Assembly (NCBI RefSeq): GCF_905475345.1
Contig: NC_066587.1
Coordinates: 16,136,058 to 16,200,057, forward strand
Source of the DNA: Vespula vulgaris
Lineage: Eukaryota; Arthropoda; Insecta; Hymenoptera; Vespidae
Direction: 5' to 3'
Length of the DNA: 64,000 nucleotides
Made by a program: the position numbers and the translations under genes. The notes below the pieces were generated by a model, which was not told where the DNA came from, did not search any database, and saw only the letters and a list, made by a program, of their open reading frames with translations. Positions 1 to 10,822 of the stretch are shown one piece after another; position 1 is the first letter of the stretch, and each line of letters opens with the position of its first letter.

Positions 1-154
1 TTCGTTCTCCTTTTCCAATTCTCTATCCTTATCCGTGATTTTCTTACGTTCGGTTTGACTTTGAGTTAATTGAGATGTCAAATCACTGATTCTCGCCTCG
101 CACAAACTCAAATTCCTTTCAGCTATTTGCAAATCCTTTGTCTTCTTTTCCAAT
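1..154 (-). CDS. Lam: Nuclear lamin, second coding exon (coil 1B), cut by window edge
   Basis: This continues the lamin reading frame. The acceptor TTATTATTACAG precedes base 154. The first base completes the split Lys codon 141, giving ELKNK|LEKKTKDLQ across the junction. Fifty-one more codons (residues 142-192) read through as a charged alpha-helical heptad repeat typical of coil 1B, with no stop before base 1. The rest of the rod, the nuclear localisation signal, the Ig-fold tail and any CAAX box lie left of the window. Confidence 0.92.
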
Positions 155-2436
155 CTGTAATAATAAAAAGTAAGAATAAGAAAAACAATGATATATATTT
201 AATAATATATTTAATATATATATATATAAAATAAATGAGACAGTGATTATAAAAGTGTATTAAGTCGTTTGAGATATTAAAAAATATATATATAGTGTCG
301 CACAAGCTATTATGAAAATAATAAAATTACATAAAGAAATTACTTTTTTCAAAATGAAATATATTTACCTTTTCCGTCCTTATTATTATATAAAAAAAAA
401 TAATTTTACACAAAAATATCATTTACAAATCCAAATGTCTCAAAATATCTCGGCACGAAAAAAGATATTATAATAAGTAACTTTTATAATCATCGGTTTA
501 TTCTTATTTTTATTTCAAAGATTTTGTAAGATTGAGAATCAATGGGATTTAACGTTTTATTTTCAAAGAAAATTCTAAAAGACACGTTTCTAATACTCCC
601 CTAATTTCCAGTTAGATACCGGGAAGCTGATTCTTAAAATAAAAGCGCTTCGTAGAGGGAGAAAACTCGAAATATCGTGTTTCTCCATTCTTCTCGACTT
701 AGAGATACCTCCTATCTATCTATCTATTTTTCTCTTCCATCGTTTTAGATTAGATATGTAATTATTAAAAACATCATTGATATATTTCTTACTTTTTTTC
801 TTTCTTTCTATTTTAAACTTCAACCATCTAGTTTCATAAATCGTTGAATATTTAGTTTCATAAACAATATTTAAAAAAATTTCATTCATATTTTCAAACT
901 CATTCTTTTCTTGATCTAACCACAGTACAAACAGGAAATTATAAACCACAATGAGAAAAATTCCTTTTAGATTAAATCTAATTATTGATAACGTCATTGA
1001 CATACTTCCTTTTTTTCTATTCTAAACATTTACCATTTAGTTTTCTAAAAACTTTGATATTTCAATGTAAGATGTTTCTTTTAAATTTTCATTCATATTT
1101 GCAAATTCATTCTTTTCTTGACCTACCATTTACAATAGAACAGGAAATTACAAACCACTGAGATGATACTCGCAAAATTAATTATCGTACTGTCCCTTCT
1201 TTCCAGATGTTTACGAGTATCTGAATAATTCTCTAATCGAAATCTATGAATTGGCAAATCAAATATTTAATAAAATCAAATCAAATAAAATAAAACAAAA
1301 AGAAAAAATATATACACACGATTTAATTGGTCATCGAAAAATAAAACAAGAATCATTTTAACGTCTTATGACCTTGATGACTCGAGTCTGAAATACGCGA
1401 ATCTATCTTTATATCAAAAATAAAAAAAAAAGATATATATATATATATATCAGTAAGAATTTTCTAATTCTTGGATCGTGCGAAGGCCACTCTTTTTCGC
1501 CGATCACATCTCGAAATCCTTGGGCTACTAGTAGAAGCAACAATGAATAATATATTGCGTGACTATACAGGACGAGGTCAAGATGTTTTTATCCTAAACG
1601 ATTAAACGAGTTTCATCTGACGAGTGAATCGAGCGACTACGTCATCTCCAGAAATCGTCCATTTTTATTTATGTGTATCTTTAAAAAAGAAGAAAGAAAA
1701 AGAAAGGAAAAGAAATAAAGAGAAGGAAAAGAAAAAGAAAAAAAAAAAGAGAAAAAGAATTAGAAAAAGATAAAAAGAGATTGTGAAACTAGAAACGAAA
1801 TGTTTTTATCTTTTCTTATCTTTAGAATATTCGAAATGAATATGGCTAACCAGTTTGATTGCTTAAAACCAGTTACATACATGCATTAGCTTTATTCCAC
1901 CACGCTTATCACTATCAAATGTCAAGAAAAAAGTACTTTCCATGGTGATGGTGAGGATAATAGTATAGTAGTGGTAATGGTAGTAGTGGGGACGAATAAA
2001 CTTGTCTACGGTAGGGGACAAAGAGAGAAACTCGCGTAGGAGGCTCAGCGTCTGAATCGTTTCCATTTACTTAAGTATTTCGAGTTTGAAGTCTCGAAAA
2101 AAAAAACAATTTCAAAAAAAAAAAAGAAAAAAGAGATGAAAAAAATAAAACATGTTTCAAAAAATATCGCAGAAAATCATCTGTTAACGTATAGTTTATA
2201 AATTAATAAATTAATATAGTTTAATATACAACATAAAAGAAAAATAAATAAATAAATACAAAAAAGAAATAATAATAATAATTTCTAGAATACTTGCATC
2301 AAGTACATTCTCTACACAATTCTCTAATTGCAATAATTATAATTCATAAATTAACGAATTAGTACGACTAAAAAAAGGAAAGAAAAGAAAATAGAACTGT
2401 TCTTCTTATTCTTTTGAGAAATTTGCTAAATGATGA

Positions 2437-2637
2437 TTGACAAAAAAAAAAGAAAAGAGAAAAGAAACATTATTCGCTGTTAGAGAAACTCCAGTATCAT
2501 ATCGGTCAAAAGACATTCCACGAAGCCGAAGAGAACCCGAAGAGCGAGTACTATACTCGGTTCGGCGCTATTTCAGACACGGAACACGACCCACATTGAG
2601 AATTTTATTTTCTACCATGGCGAACCAAGCAGTCTAA
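2437..2637 (+). other. Unrecognised open frame in a GC-richer island of lamin intron 1
   Basis: A 66-codon plus-strand frame runs antisense to lamin. The last ~55 codons have mixed, Arg-rich composition (for example SYRSKDIPRSRREPEERVLY) unlike the surrounding AT-rich DNA. I recognise no domain, and no splice model is evident. It could equally be a conserved noncoding element. Confidence 0.15.
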
Positions 2638-3531
2638 TATTCGGTCTAACTCTTAACGACCCGTAACCCGTACCAAAGGGTACCACAAACCTTCAATACG
2701 AACTCTAATCAATCGAATTCGATCAAATTCTATTTTTATTTCTTATTGACTTTTCATTCGATTTTTATAAATTAATTAAAAATTTCGATCGTTCGAAGAA
2801 AAAAAAATGATAATGAAAGACCTAACCTCAAATCAAAATTAAAAAGACGTTTGAAAATTGTTTTTTTAAGTATGATCGTTTGACCTCGAATTTTATAATT
2901 AAACATTATTTATTACGAATTTGATTTTTGTAAACTCAATAATAACTGATTCACAATGATCTATATGCATGTTCGATGCATACGTATATACATACGTACA
3001 ATGTTCTCTCTCAGTATGGGGTAAAGACCAACCGTTTTCATCCTAACGTCTTGCTTTCCTAACGATTAAAGCAACACCCACGATGTGTGTATATAAGAAT
3101 TAACTTGCAAGTTTACATTTTTATTGCAACGTCACGAAGATTAAAACTAAGCACGCATGCATCAATGACACCATGTTTTATTCTTAGGCGGGAAAATAAA
3201 CTTTTCATTCTTTAACAAATATATCTATGTATATATATAAATTTATTTTTTTATATTTTTCATTTGGGTAAAAATTAAATGATTAATTTTCTTTTTATAA
3301 TTTAGTTTTAGAACTTTTGTTTAAATTCATCTCTTAAATTCATTCGTTCATTTATAGAGGACATCATGATTACTGGCATGAAACTTTTTTAACTACTACG
3401 TCAGTCGTAATAAAGAAAAAAATACGATAATAAGATTTTACATAAACGGTGGAATTCATTTTTATAGTAGAAAAAAAAATTGTGTTAAAATATTTAAATC
3501 ACAGCAATTTGTTCTTTTCAACGATCGTTAA

Positions 3532-3666
3532 ATGCTTGTCTTCGACATTTGTGTCGATGAAGAAACCGGCTTGAAGCTTTTCCCGTTGCCGCGATCAATG
3601 GCCTTAAGGCCAACGGAAACCTTCTCTTTGACCGTCTCTCTCGCAATGGCCGGAATCGACCTATGA
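3532..3666 (+). other. 44-codon open frame around a palindrome, lamin intron 1
   Basis: ATG at 3532 opens a 44-residue frame ending at TGA 3664-3666. It lies in a compact GC-rich island flanked by AT-rich DNA. The island includes a perfect 12-bp palindrome, ggccttaaggcc, at 3600-3611. The translation begins MLVFDICVDEETG; no family was recognised. A regulatory element is at least as likely as a small peptide gene. Confidence 0.2.
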
Positions 3667-4422
3667 TGTCAGCTACAATTCTGTAGAATTTTTCGAATCC
3701 GACAAAGCAACATTCGCATCTTTATTTTCCATGTCACGTTTCAAAGTCGTATATATTTGTACCCTCATAAAAAAATCCATGAATTTGACCAATCATAACC
3801 GCCCGAAATAGATTTCATCGATAATTAAAAACGTCCAAGTTTATTCATTCATTTTTTGTTTTAATGTATATAAATATATTTATATTGTATACGTATTTAT
3901 AAACATAATGTTCGATAGCATCTCATTAAAAATAATGAAAATGTTACATTTCATTCAAATTAATAAAGATATATTAATATTAATATCGACATGTTATTAT
4001 TCATTTCATTGGTTTACTCGGAGTCACGTGACAGAAGCGATTAATAAATACAATGTGATTGGTCAAGACATATTCCAAGCGAGGCATTGACGTATATCAT
4101 AAATATTAAAAAAAAAAAAAAGAAAGAAAGAAAGAAACGAAAACAAAAACAAAAACAAAACAAAATCACGATATTCCGTTACATTTTTATTCTTTACTTT
4201 AATAGGTTCTAGCTTCAGAACTTTGCTCGTCTCGTGTTTAGAATGCAAAAATAAAAAAAACAAGAAACAACGAAAAAAAAAAGAAAAAAAATAGCGCTTC
4301 GAACGCTCGATCGAATACGTAGCATCGAAACGCCACCTATAAAAATATATTAAACGATAACGAATCAAACGATGTCTACAATCGACATTTAATAGAGTTT
4401 ATCTTATATTTTATATGTACTT

Positions 4423-4519
4423 TATAGAGAGTGGGCCGAAAGTGTTTAGATAATTTTAAAAATCAATCTAATCTTTTACGAGACTTTTTAGGTTACTTCT
4501 TTTTTACTTCGGATTGACC

Positions 4520-4526
<7 letters not shown>
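4423..4526. mobile_element. MITE family copy (short)
   Basis: The 5' end is tatagagagtgggccgaaag followed by tttagataattttaaaaatcaat. The 3' end is ggattgacccactaca, an imperfect inverted copy of the start. It lies in lamin intron 1 directly beside a (TA)n tract. The internal part is shorter than in full copies. Confidence 0.5.

Positions 4527-4573
<47 letters not shown>
4526..4573. repeat. (TA)n microsatellite
   Basis: A 48-bp TA tract abutting the MITE at 4423. Confidence 0.9.
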
Positions 4574-4576
<3 letters not shown>

Positions 4577-4708
4577 CTTTCAAATATGATATCTATATTC
4601 TAGTATTACGTCATTTTATTTATTAATCGAGTTTTATAATACCTAATATCGAATTCGTTATAGATAACTGCATAATAAAGAAAATGGCGAAGAGGCACGA
4701 AGAATTTC

Positions 4709-5174
4709 TTGATAAAACCTGTTCATATTCGATCGAGGACACCATCATCGTCATCGTCACGATTTATCCTATCGAACGAAGAAATGACGTCATGCTTCGT
4801 GCCTCGAGAAACATTCTTTACGTTCTTTAAAAACCTGTATTCATTTAAACCGGACGTTCCCTTTAAGGTAGCCCTTAGCAAAGGAAAAAAAAAACAAAAC
4901 AAAACAAACCATCGATCGATCGATGGTTCCCTCCCACTACATTACTCATAATCATCATTTCAAACGTTATTTCGAGAGATACACGTTTCGAAGTAAAGAT
5001 GAAAATAAATATGGCGTAAACGATGCACATTTGCAATTGAACATTTTCGTTGATATTATTCAGTTTGGCTTCGTGCTACAACGAAATTCCGAGCTACGAA
5101 TCGACGAGTTAAAATCTAAACGAAAAACGAGTTTCGTGCTTTCATCGCCAGAAATATCATTTCTCGATGAATAA
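4709..5174 (+). other. Two overlapping plus-strand open frames, antisense to lamin intron
   Basis: Frame one (4709-4951, 80 codons, opening at TTG rather than ATG) and frame two (ATG at 4923, 83 codons, ending at 5174) overlap around an AAAAC/atcg repeat at 4886-4922. Frame two has a balanced composition (for example DAHLQLNIFVDIIQFGF) and stays open through sequence that is not simple repeat. No domain was recognised. Codons ending in A or T dominate, as in the background, so chance remains plausible. Confidence 0.18.
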
Positions 5175-6826
5175 CAGAGATAGCCGATTAAAAAAAAAAG
5201 AGAAAGAGAGAGAGAGAGAAGAAAAAAGAAACAGAACAAAAATCGTCTTAGCGATGATCTTGAAAAATTTATACTCGAATTCTTATGCGTTGACTTAGTA
5301 ACTAAAAGAATTTTTAGGTTATCCTCGTTAAAAGTTATAAAAATAATTAATAATGTTTTCGTTTAAGAATGTTATCGATTAGAGAAATGTTCGAGGTAGA
5401 TTAGTTTTATCGGAATTCTAAATCAGACGCCATGTTAATATCAATCTATCTTTTTTTCATCGTCTAAAATAAACGATCTAATCGGACAAATTATAAACTA
5501 CATATCTCGGAAAAAGGAGTGTCGTCTATCTTTTATAGGACATATATATATATATATATCACATGTATGTTGTGTATATGTATATCGTATAGAAGTATCA
5601 TATAGTTCGCTTCGGCCATCGTTAAGAGAGTCAATGTTTTTAGGTCAGGGAATACAGGAATGAGTGAGTGCGCTGACATCATCGTATAGTAGTAAGAGTG
5701 ACGCAATCGCTCGTAGTAACGTCACGTTCCGGCTTGTACGAGACCTCGAAATATCGATTATATTTCGAGCTGGAATCGATTCTCGATGTAGTCAATTGTA
5801 TTTGGACGCTTTCTCATAATATTTCAACATCTATTATCACAAACTGTATACACATCATTTTACCCTTTCGGACATATTGATTTTGGAAAATCTTAGCTTC
5901 TTGCAGAGACATCTTTTTCAAGCAAAGTCTCATGTTATGTATTAAAAATATTCTATTAAAATATTTTTATTACTTCTATGCTCACAAGTTTGTAGAAAAT
6001 TGCATAGAAAACAATGATCGTTAAAGTAATTAAACGGAGAGAACTATCGATCCATATATAAATATAGTTTTAACACGATGTCGAAATATAAACAAGATGG
6101 TATCTTTTCTCTGACTTCTTTTTAACTCTTCTTTAATTTCTTGTATGTAAGAAATATTAGATAAGATATTAACATTAATTTACGATGATACACAAATATT
6201 TTTCAATTGCATAAAACGTGTCATTTGATTCTCTCTCTCTCTCTGAAAAAAAAAGAAAGAGAAAGAACTGTTTCCATATTGTGTACGATAGTATAGAAGT
6301 AAACAAAGTAAGTTTACGTCTAACTGATAAGTACATTTAAGATACGAATCTATAAATATATATAAAACATCTTTCTAAAGAAAGTAACTTTAGTCTATAA
6401 GAGATTAAAAAGAAACCAAGAAAAAAAAAAGATGTTTGAGAATTCAACAATGATATCCGAATATCTAATCCTTTACAAGTCTCAGATCTACGCAGAAAGA
6501 TTTTTATAGTGACCGATTAAAATTCAAAGTCGAAAACTAAAAAAAGAAAAAAGAATGATAAGTTGATATATAAGCGTTGTATTAATATTTAAAATTTCTT
6601 ATCGACAGACCATGCTGGTGACCTAAACGATATCAAACACATATCTCGAGAGATCTAAAGCTTATAAACTTATAGATATATCAGTCTATCACCGGTAAAA
6701 TAAGAACTTCTATAAAAATTATTCTATTCTAAGAGATATAAAAGATAAACAAAGAAAAAAGAAAAAAGTATGCATGAAAGAAAACATATGTGTGTATAGT
6801 ATATATACATACATACATATATAAGC

Positions 6827-6859
<33 letters not shown>

Positions 6860-6879
6860 ATATGATAAAATATACTCAC

Positions 6880-7301
6880 TTATTTTTAAGTTCCTCGCTA
6901 GTATCCCACAAACGTTTGGTATCTATCTCGAGTTTGGCGCGTTCCTTTGCTGTATCATCCAATAACTTTCTAGTATCAGACAATTCTTGCTCATACATAG
7001 ACTTTATATTGGAAACTTCGCGAGTACTTGTTTCCTGCGTAGTATGCACTTCCCGCGTGAGTCTTGAATTTTCGGCTTCGAGATGCCGCACCTTGTCAAT
7101 ATAACACGCGAGACGATTGTTCAGATTTTGTAAATCCTGTTTTTCTTGTAAACGGGAATAACGCGTTGGACTTAGTGGACTACCAGGTCTTTGTCCACTA
7201 CTAATAGGCGTGGACGTTTGAGGTGGCGGTGGCGTTTGAACGCCACTCGTATTAGTCGATGACGCCGTCCCAGACGTTTTCTTACTCGTTTTTGTAGACA
7301 T
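6880..7301 (-). CDS. Lam: Nuclear lamin, first coding exon (head and start of rod)
   Basis: Residues 1-140 of a lamin, the intermediate-filament protein lining the inner nuclear membrane. The Ser/Thr/Pro-rich head (residues 1-48) ends in SPLSPTRYSR; S41-P and S44-P-T-R match the conserved CDK sites whose phosphorylation disassembles lamina in mitosis. Coil 1A begins at about residue 50 (LQEKQDLQNLNNRLACYIDK), a signature of lamins and other intermediate-filament proteins, and heptads run to the exon end. ATG at 7301 is the first start, in the context aaaaATGtc, behind a GAA-rich leader. The exon ends two bases into codon 141 at a canonical donor (aa|GTGAGT, GT at 6879-6878). An unspliced reading would stop three codons later. 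The Dm0/B-type versus C-type assignment needs the CAAX end, which lies outside the window. Confidence 0.95.
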
Positions 7302-7360
7302 TTTTATTTCTTCTTCTTCTTCTTCTTTTTATTCTTCTTCTTCTTCTTATTTTCTCCGTC
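7302..7360 (-). promoter_or_regulatory. Lamin 5' leader with GAA repeats
   Basis: Immediately upstream of the lamin ATG the transcript strand carries two runs of GAA/AAG triplets (plus-strand TTC runs at about 7308-7326 and 7333-7349). There is no ATG between them and the start. This is probably 5' UTR. The transcription start itself cannot be placed from sequence. Confidence 0.45.
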
Positions 7361-7628
7361 CTTATTCGAAGAACTTCTCTACGAATTACAGAAACTTATA
7401 CTTTTTCCCTTCGCTATCTATCCTTCGTAAAAAACCTCGGTCGAAGCATTAACTTACTTTACTCAATAGCACGCGTCCGTGAAAGTTACCTTTTATAGTG
7501 CCTTTTACTACGGCGAAGCCGAATTTCTACCACCACCACAGCCGCTACAAGAAAGACGACAACGACGAACGTATCCGTTAACGCACAGATATTAAACCGT
7601 TTGCTGCGTGCTGACGCCAACACCGAGG

Positions 7629-7631
<3 letters not shown>

Positions 7632-7660
<29 letters not shown>
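7632..7660. repeat. (CT)n microsatellite upstream of lamin
   Basis: A 29-bp perfect CT tract. On the lamin-sense strand it is GA, which in insects can bind GAGA-type factors near promoters. Confidence 0.9.
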
Positions 7661-7662
<2 letters not shown>

Positions 7663-7732
7663 GCGAATACCCCTTCCATATCCGACAACGCGTATCTCTC
7701 TTTCGACCAATCGCGTAATGCTGTTCTCCCCA

Positions 7733-7742
<10 letters not shown>

Positions 7743-7790
<48 letters not shown>

Positions 7791-7795
7791 TCTCT
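7743..7795. repeat. (CT)n microsatellite upstream of lamin
   Basis: A CT tract of about 50 bp with one interruption. Together with 7632-7660 it gives lamin two GA-rich tracts within 500 bp of the start codon. Confidence 0.9.
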
Positions 7796-7899
7796 TTCCA
7801 ACGCTTCACTTAACGAACGCCGTACCTATGGGGATTTTTCTTTCTTTAGCGCTGACCTCACGTCAGTATTTGTTTCTATATATTTCCTTAGTTCGTTTC

Positions 7900-8275
7900 T
7901 GATTGGTCGATGCCGGAACGTTCCGGCTTATTCGCTATTCTTTTTTTTTTCTTTTTTCTCTTTTACACTTTCCTTACGTTAGACTTGTTTTACTTCTGCT
8001 TTATAGGTTAAAGACTTACCGAATCGTCGCAAAGACTTTATTCGTACGTATTATCGTATCGAATACTTAAATGCAGTCGTACTATTTATACTTTTCCTTA
8101 AAATTTCTTTTTTTTATATTCTTGGTTAGGAGTGGCAGGGGTTCGGTGTTTAGCCAATGAGAGAACGGAATTCTTATATTGTAGCAAATAAAAAGAATAT
8201 ATAGTCTCTAGGCCGCATGCGCAGATTGCTTATATGATATGCGCTAGCTGTTGTGTTCGTGACGTAATTGGATTA
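7900..8275 (-). promoter_or_regulatory. Promoter-like patch upstream of lamin
   Basis: Non-repetitive DNA with several motif matches: an inverted CCAAT (gattgg) at 7901-7906; a perfect 16-bp palindrome gccggaacgttccggc at 7912-7927 whose core GAAcgTTC resembles a heat-shock element pair; a CCAAT at about 8154; an NRF1/Ewg-type GCATGCGCA at 8215-8223; and a CRE-like gtgacgtaa near 8260. Motif clustering suggests a promoter or proximal enhancer for lamin or a bidirectional element. No TATA box was assigned. Confidence 0.4.
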
Positions 8276-8279
8276 GATT

Positions 8280-9021
8280 TGATTGGATATCAGGGGCGTA
8301 TGTACAATTCCGGTTTTTGATTTTCGAAACAACTTGTTTTATCGTTAAGTTGATTTTTCATTTGTTAATGGTAGAAATGTTATATATACATACACATATA
8401 TATATGTATATATGTATATACGGAATAGAGAATATTTTTAATATCAACAACTACAACTTTGCATAATATACAGGAAATAAAAATCTTTGTTTCTTAAATT
8501 AATTAAATATTTAGGTCTGAGGTAATAATAAACATTGCTAGAAAAGTACATTATATAAATAAATATTGTATCATGATATATTTAACAACCAGTAGTAACA
8601 AAGGTAGGTGTCTCTTGTATGTATTTATCGCAACAGAACAGCACTCTTTATCGTATGATACAAGCTTGAATTTGTATATAACGTTGTATATATGTGGTAT
8701 ATATATGATATATATATATGTATATATACATATGTTTGTATGTATACATATATATACACATAATATATGCTCTTGAAGGATTTTATTTCTTATATCGCAA
8801 CAATTAGATATCACTAGAAAAAGAGAATCTGCTTCCACTATTGTAACATAATAAATGTAACGCATCATTTATCATGTTACATTACTTCTGGATAACCGAT
8901 TAAACTTACAATATTTAATGACTTTTACAATCCTAAATAGAAATATATATATATATATCTTCTTATTTAATATTATTCTCTAATACAATGTTATATAGTA
9001 AATATATAATTTTTTCTTTTT

Positions 9022-9073
<52 letters not shown>

Positions 9074-9900
9074 ATTAATATCTATAATATTGTGAAATTA
9101 CACAATTCGGTAGTAATTAGTGTATATACATAACTCCATTTCAATGTTACATACAGTTCTTTTTGGTCTTATAGAGCAGTGTTGCTTCAGTCGTCTTTGG
9201 TAGTAACGTCCATAGAATTTCAATTGTAACTATTTCGAATCAAAAACACAAGACGTTTTTTGTTAGCATGTCTGTTCCCTGAGTTGGTATACAACCTTTT
9301 CAGTCTTTGCCATTTATTACTTCATCTTTCACAGCAATTACCACACATCAGGTAAAACAGTCGTTATCTAAAGGCAATTTCAATAATACCTTGTATATAT
9401 GGAAAACTATGCGTAAAGAATATAATATAGAGTAAACCAACATGACTATATATACAAACAAAAAAAGAAATCCCTCTTTCTTTTTATTAGTTTTAAATAA
9501 GGAAAATTACATACTTGTACCAAAATCACAAAATCTATAAACGCAAAATTTGCTAAATCAAGTACTTTGCTCGGTTCTCTTCTTTTTTTCTGTTTTTTCT
9601 TTCTTTCTTTTTTTTTCTTTTTTCTTTCTTTTTTTTCCTTTTTTTTTCCTTTTTTTTTTTTTTAAGAAATACATTGTATCTCTTTGCATTAACCAGCATA
9701 ACTTTGAATAATGGTGCGAAGTATTAATTTATAATTAAATATATTCACTCTTGTGTCCGATTAAACATACAAGATTATCTTTTCATGATGAACCCCTCAT
9801 CTAATTTGTAAACGTCTCATTAAGTAATATTAAATTGAGAAGAAAACAAACACAGATATGATAATAGAAATAAAGTACCAAAAAGATGTACATGTATGTA
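8280..9900. other. Intergenic spacer between lamin and JIL-1
   Basis: It contains (TA)n at 9024-9068, TATACA-rich repeats at 8380-8420 and 8695-8765, and a long T/C-rich tract at 9577-9664. A less repetitive stretch at 9160-9400 has no clear reading frame; it could be 3' UTR of the minus-strand transcription unit upstream. No gene was recognised. Confidence 0.6.
9024..9068. repeat. (TA)n microsatellite
   Basis: A 45-bp TA tract in the lamin/JIL-1 spacer. Confidence 0.9.
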
Positions 9901-9939
9901 AGCGATACAAATATCATTAATCATGAATGATCCATTGGA

Positions 9940-10250
9940 TCATAACTTCTTTTGTTCGAGAATACTTCGATACAAATTATTTATTTCATCATTTCCTTTG
10001 CAATGTCCCAACAGTTCTAAGAAAATCACCTTTAACATTTAATTGATCTCTTATTCTTTAGTATGAAAATTGAATGTTTAAAGTTATTAAATCGAGGATG
10101 AAGGTTTTCCTTCCATTCAACAAACAAACATTTATATAGAAAATAAGATAATTTCGATCGATATTGTTTTAACCTCGTGGAGAACTTGTCAACATACTCA
10201 ATGTTATCTTCCAATACATTCGACGATGCTTCTTCACTCGATGCATTCAT
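9940..10250 (-). CDS. Possible small gene or 3' exons, unrecognised
   Basis: A low-repeat minus-strand stretch begins 570 bp beyond the JIL-1 stop. An unspliced frame from ATG 10250 gives 72 residues (MNASSEEASSNVLEDNIEYV at its start). A second possibility is spliced: donor GT at 10173-10172 and acceptor ag at 10018-10017, preceded by a good pyrimidine tract. This joins a frame starting at ATG 10246 to a 24-codon exon ending ...LYRSILEQKKL at stop 9942-9940, for a 49-residue product with matching phases. The downstream exon looks protein-like (ELLGHCKGNDEINNLYRS). No family was recognised. It may instead be long JIL-1 3' UTR. Confidence 0.25.
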
Positions 10251-10755
10251 AGGAAATGGACATTTTATTGAGGCACATTTACTACGTATCTATCCTAACA
10301 ACTTATAATGGATAGTTGACTTTTCGCTGATCACAGACAAGCGAAACGTGATTAAACAAAAAAAAAAAGAGAAACAAAAAACGATTACACACATTCACAA
10401 AAAAAAAAGAGAAAGAAAGGAAAATATTTTATATTGTTTTTTTTTTTGCTAATATTTATATCGAAATAATAAAAACAGCAGGAATCTGATAACTATGGTG
10501 TTAATAATCTAATAGAAACGAAATGATTTGACCCTGACCGTAAAGATACAACGATAATATCCCCCTTCCCCCTTTTCAATCTTTTTTATACAAAATCCTT
10601 AGCAAGAACGTATATTATCTCTGGTTATTCTAAAAAACATGGCATAAAATGAAACATATGTACAATAGTCTAAAAGACCTGTCTCTCACGCATTAGGAAT
10701 GATGTAACATTTATAATATCTTGTACGTAATTCCCAAAAGGCAGCGCACTATTAC

Positions 10756-10761
10756 TTTATT
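10756..10761 (-). terminator. Candidate polyadenylation signal of JIL-1
   Basis: AATAAA on the minus strand (plus tttatt), about 62 bases beyond the JIL-1 stop codon. It is the first such hexamer after the stop; further ones occur, so a longer 3' UTR is possible. Confidence 0.4.
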
Positions 10762-10822
10762 GTAAAATGCATAGGAAACTAAGTGAGAATAAGACTACCG
10801 CCGAGACACGATATAGGAAACA

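Larger units (their letters stand above)
155..6879 (-). other. Lamin intron 1 (6.7 kb)
   Basis: The donor is at 6879-6878 and the acceptor at 156-155. Content is mostly AT-rich simple sequence: (TA)n tracts near 1436, 4526 and 6847 and A/G-rich tracts near 1681-1790. It holds one MITE copy (4423-4526). Three GC-richer islands stand out: 2480-2700, 3530-3720 and 4690-5175. The plus strand carries some protein-like open frames there, described separately. No additional lamin exon was recognised. Confidence 0.85.

Noticed and set aside
7486..7813. 70-107 codon Arg/Glu or Ser/Leu frames upstream of lamin
   Set aside because: They are translations of (CT)n tracts within the promoter region.
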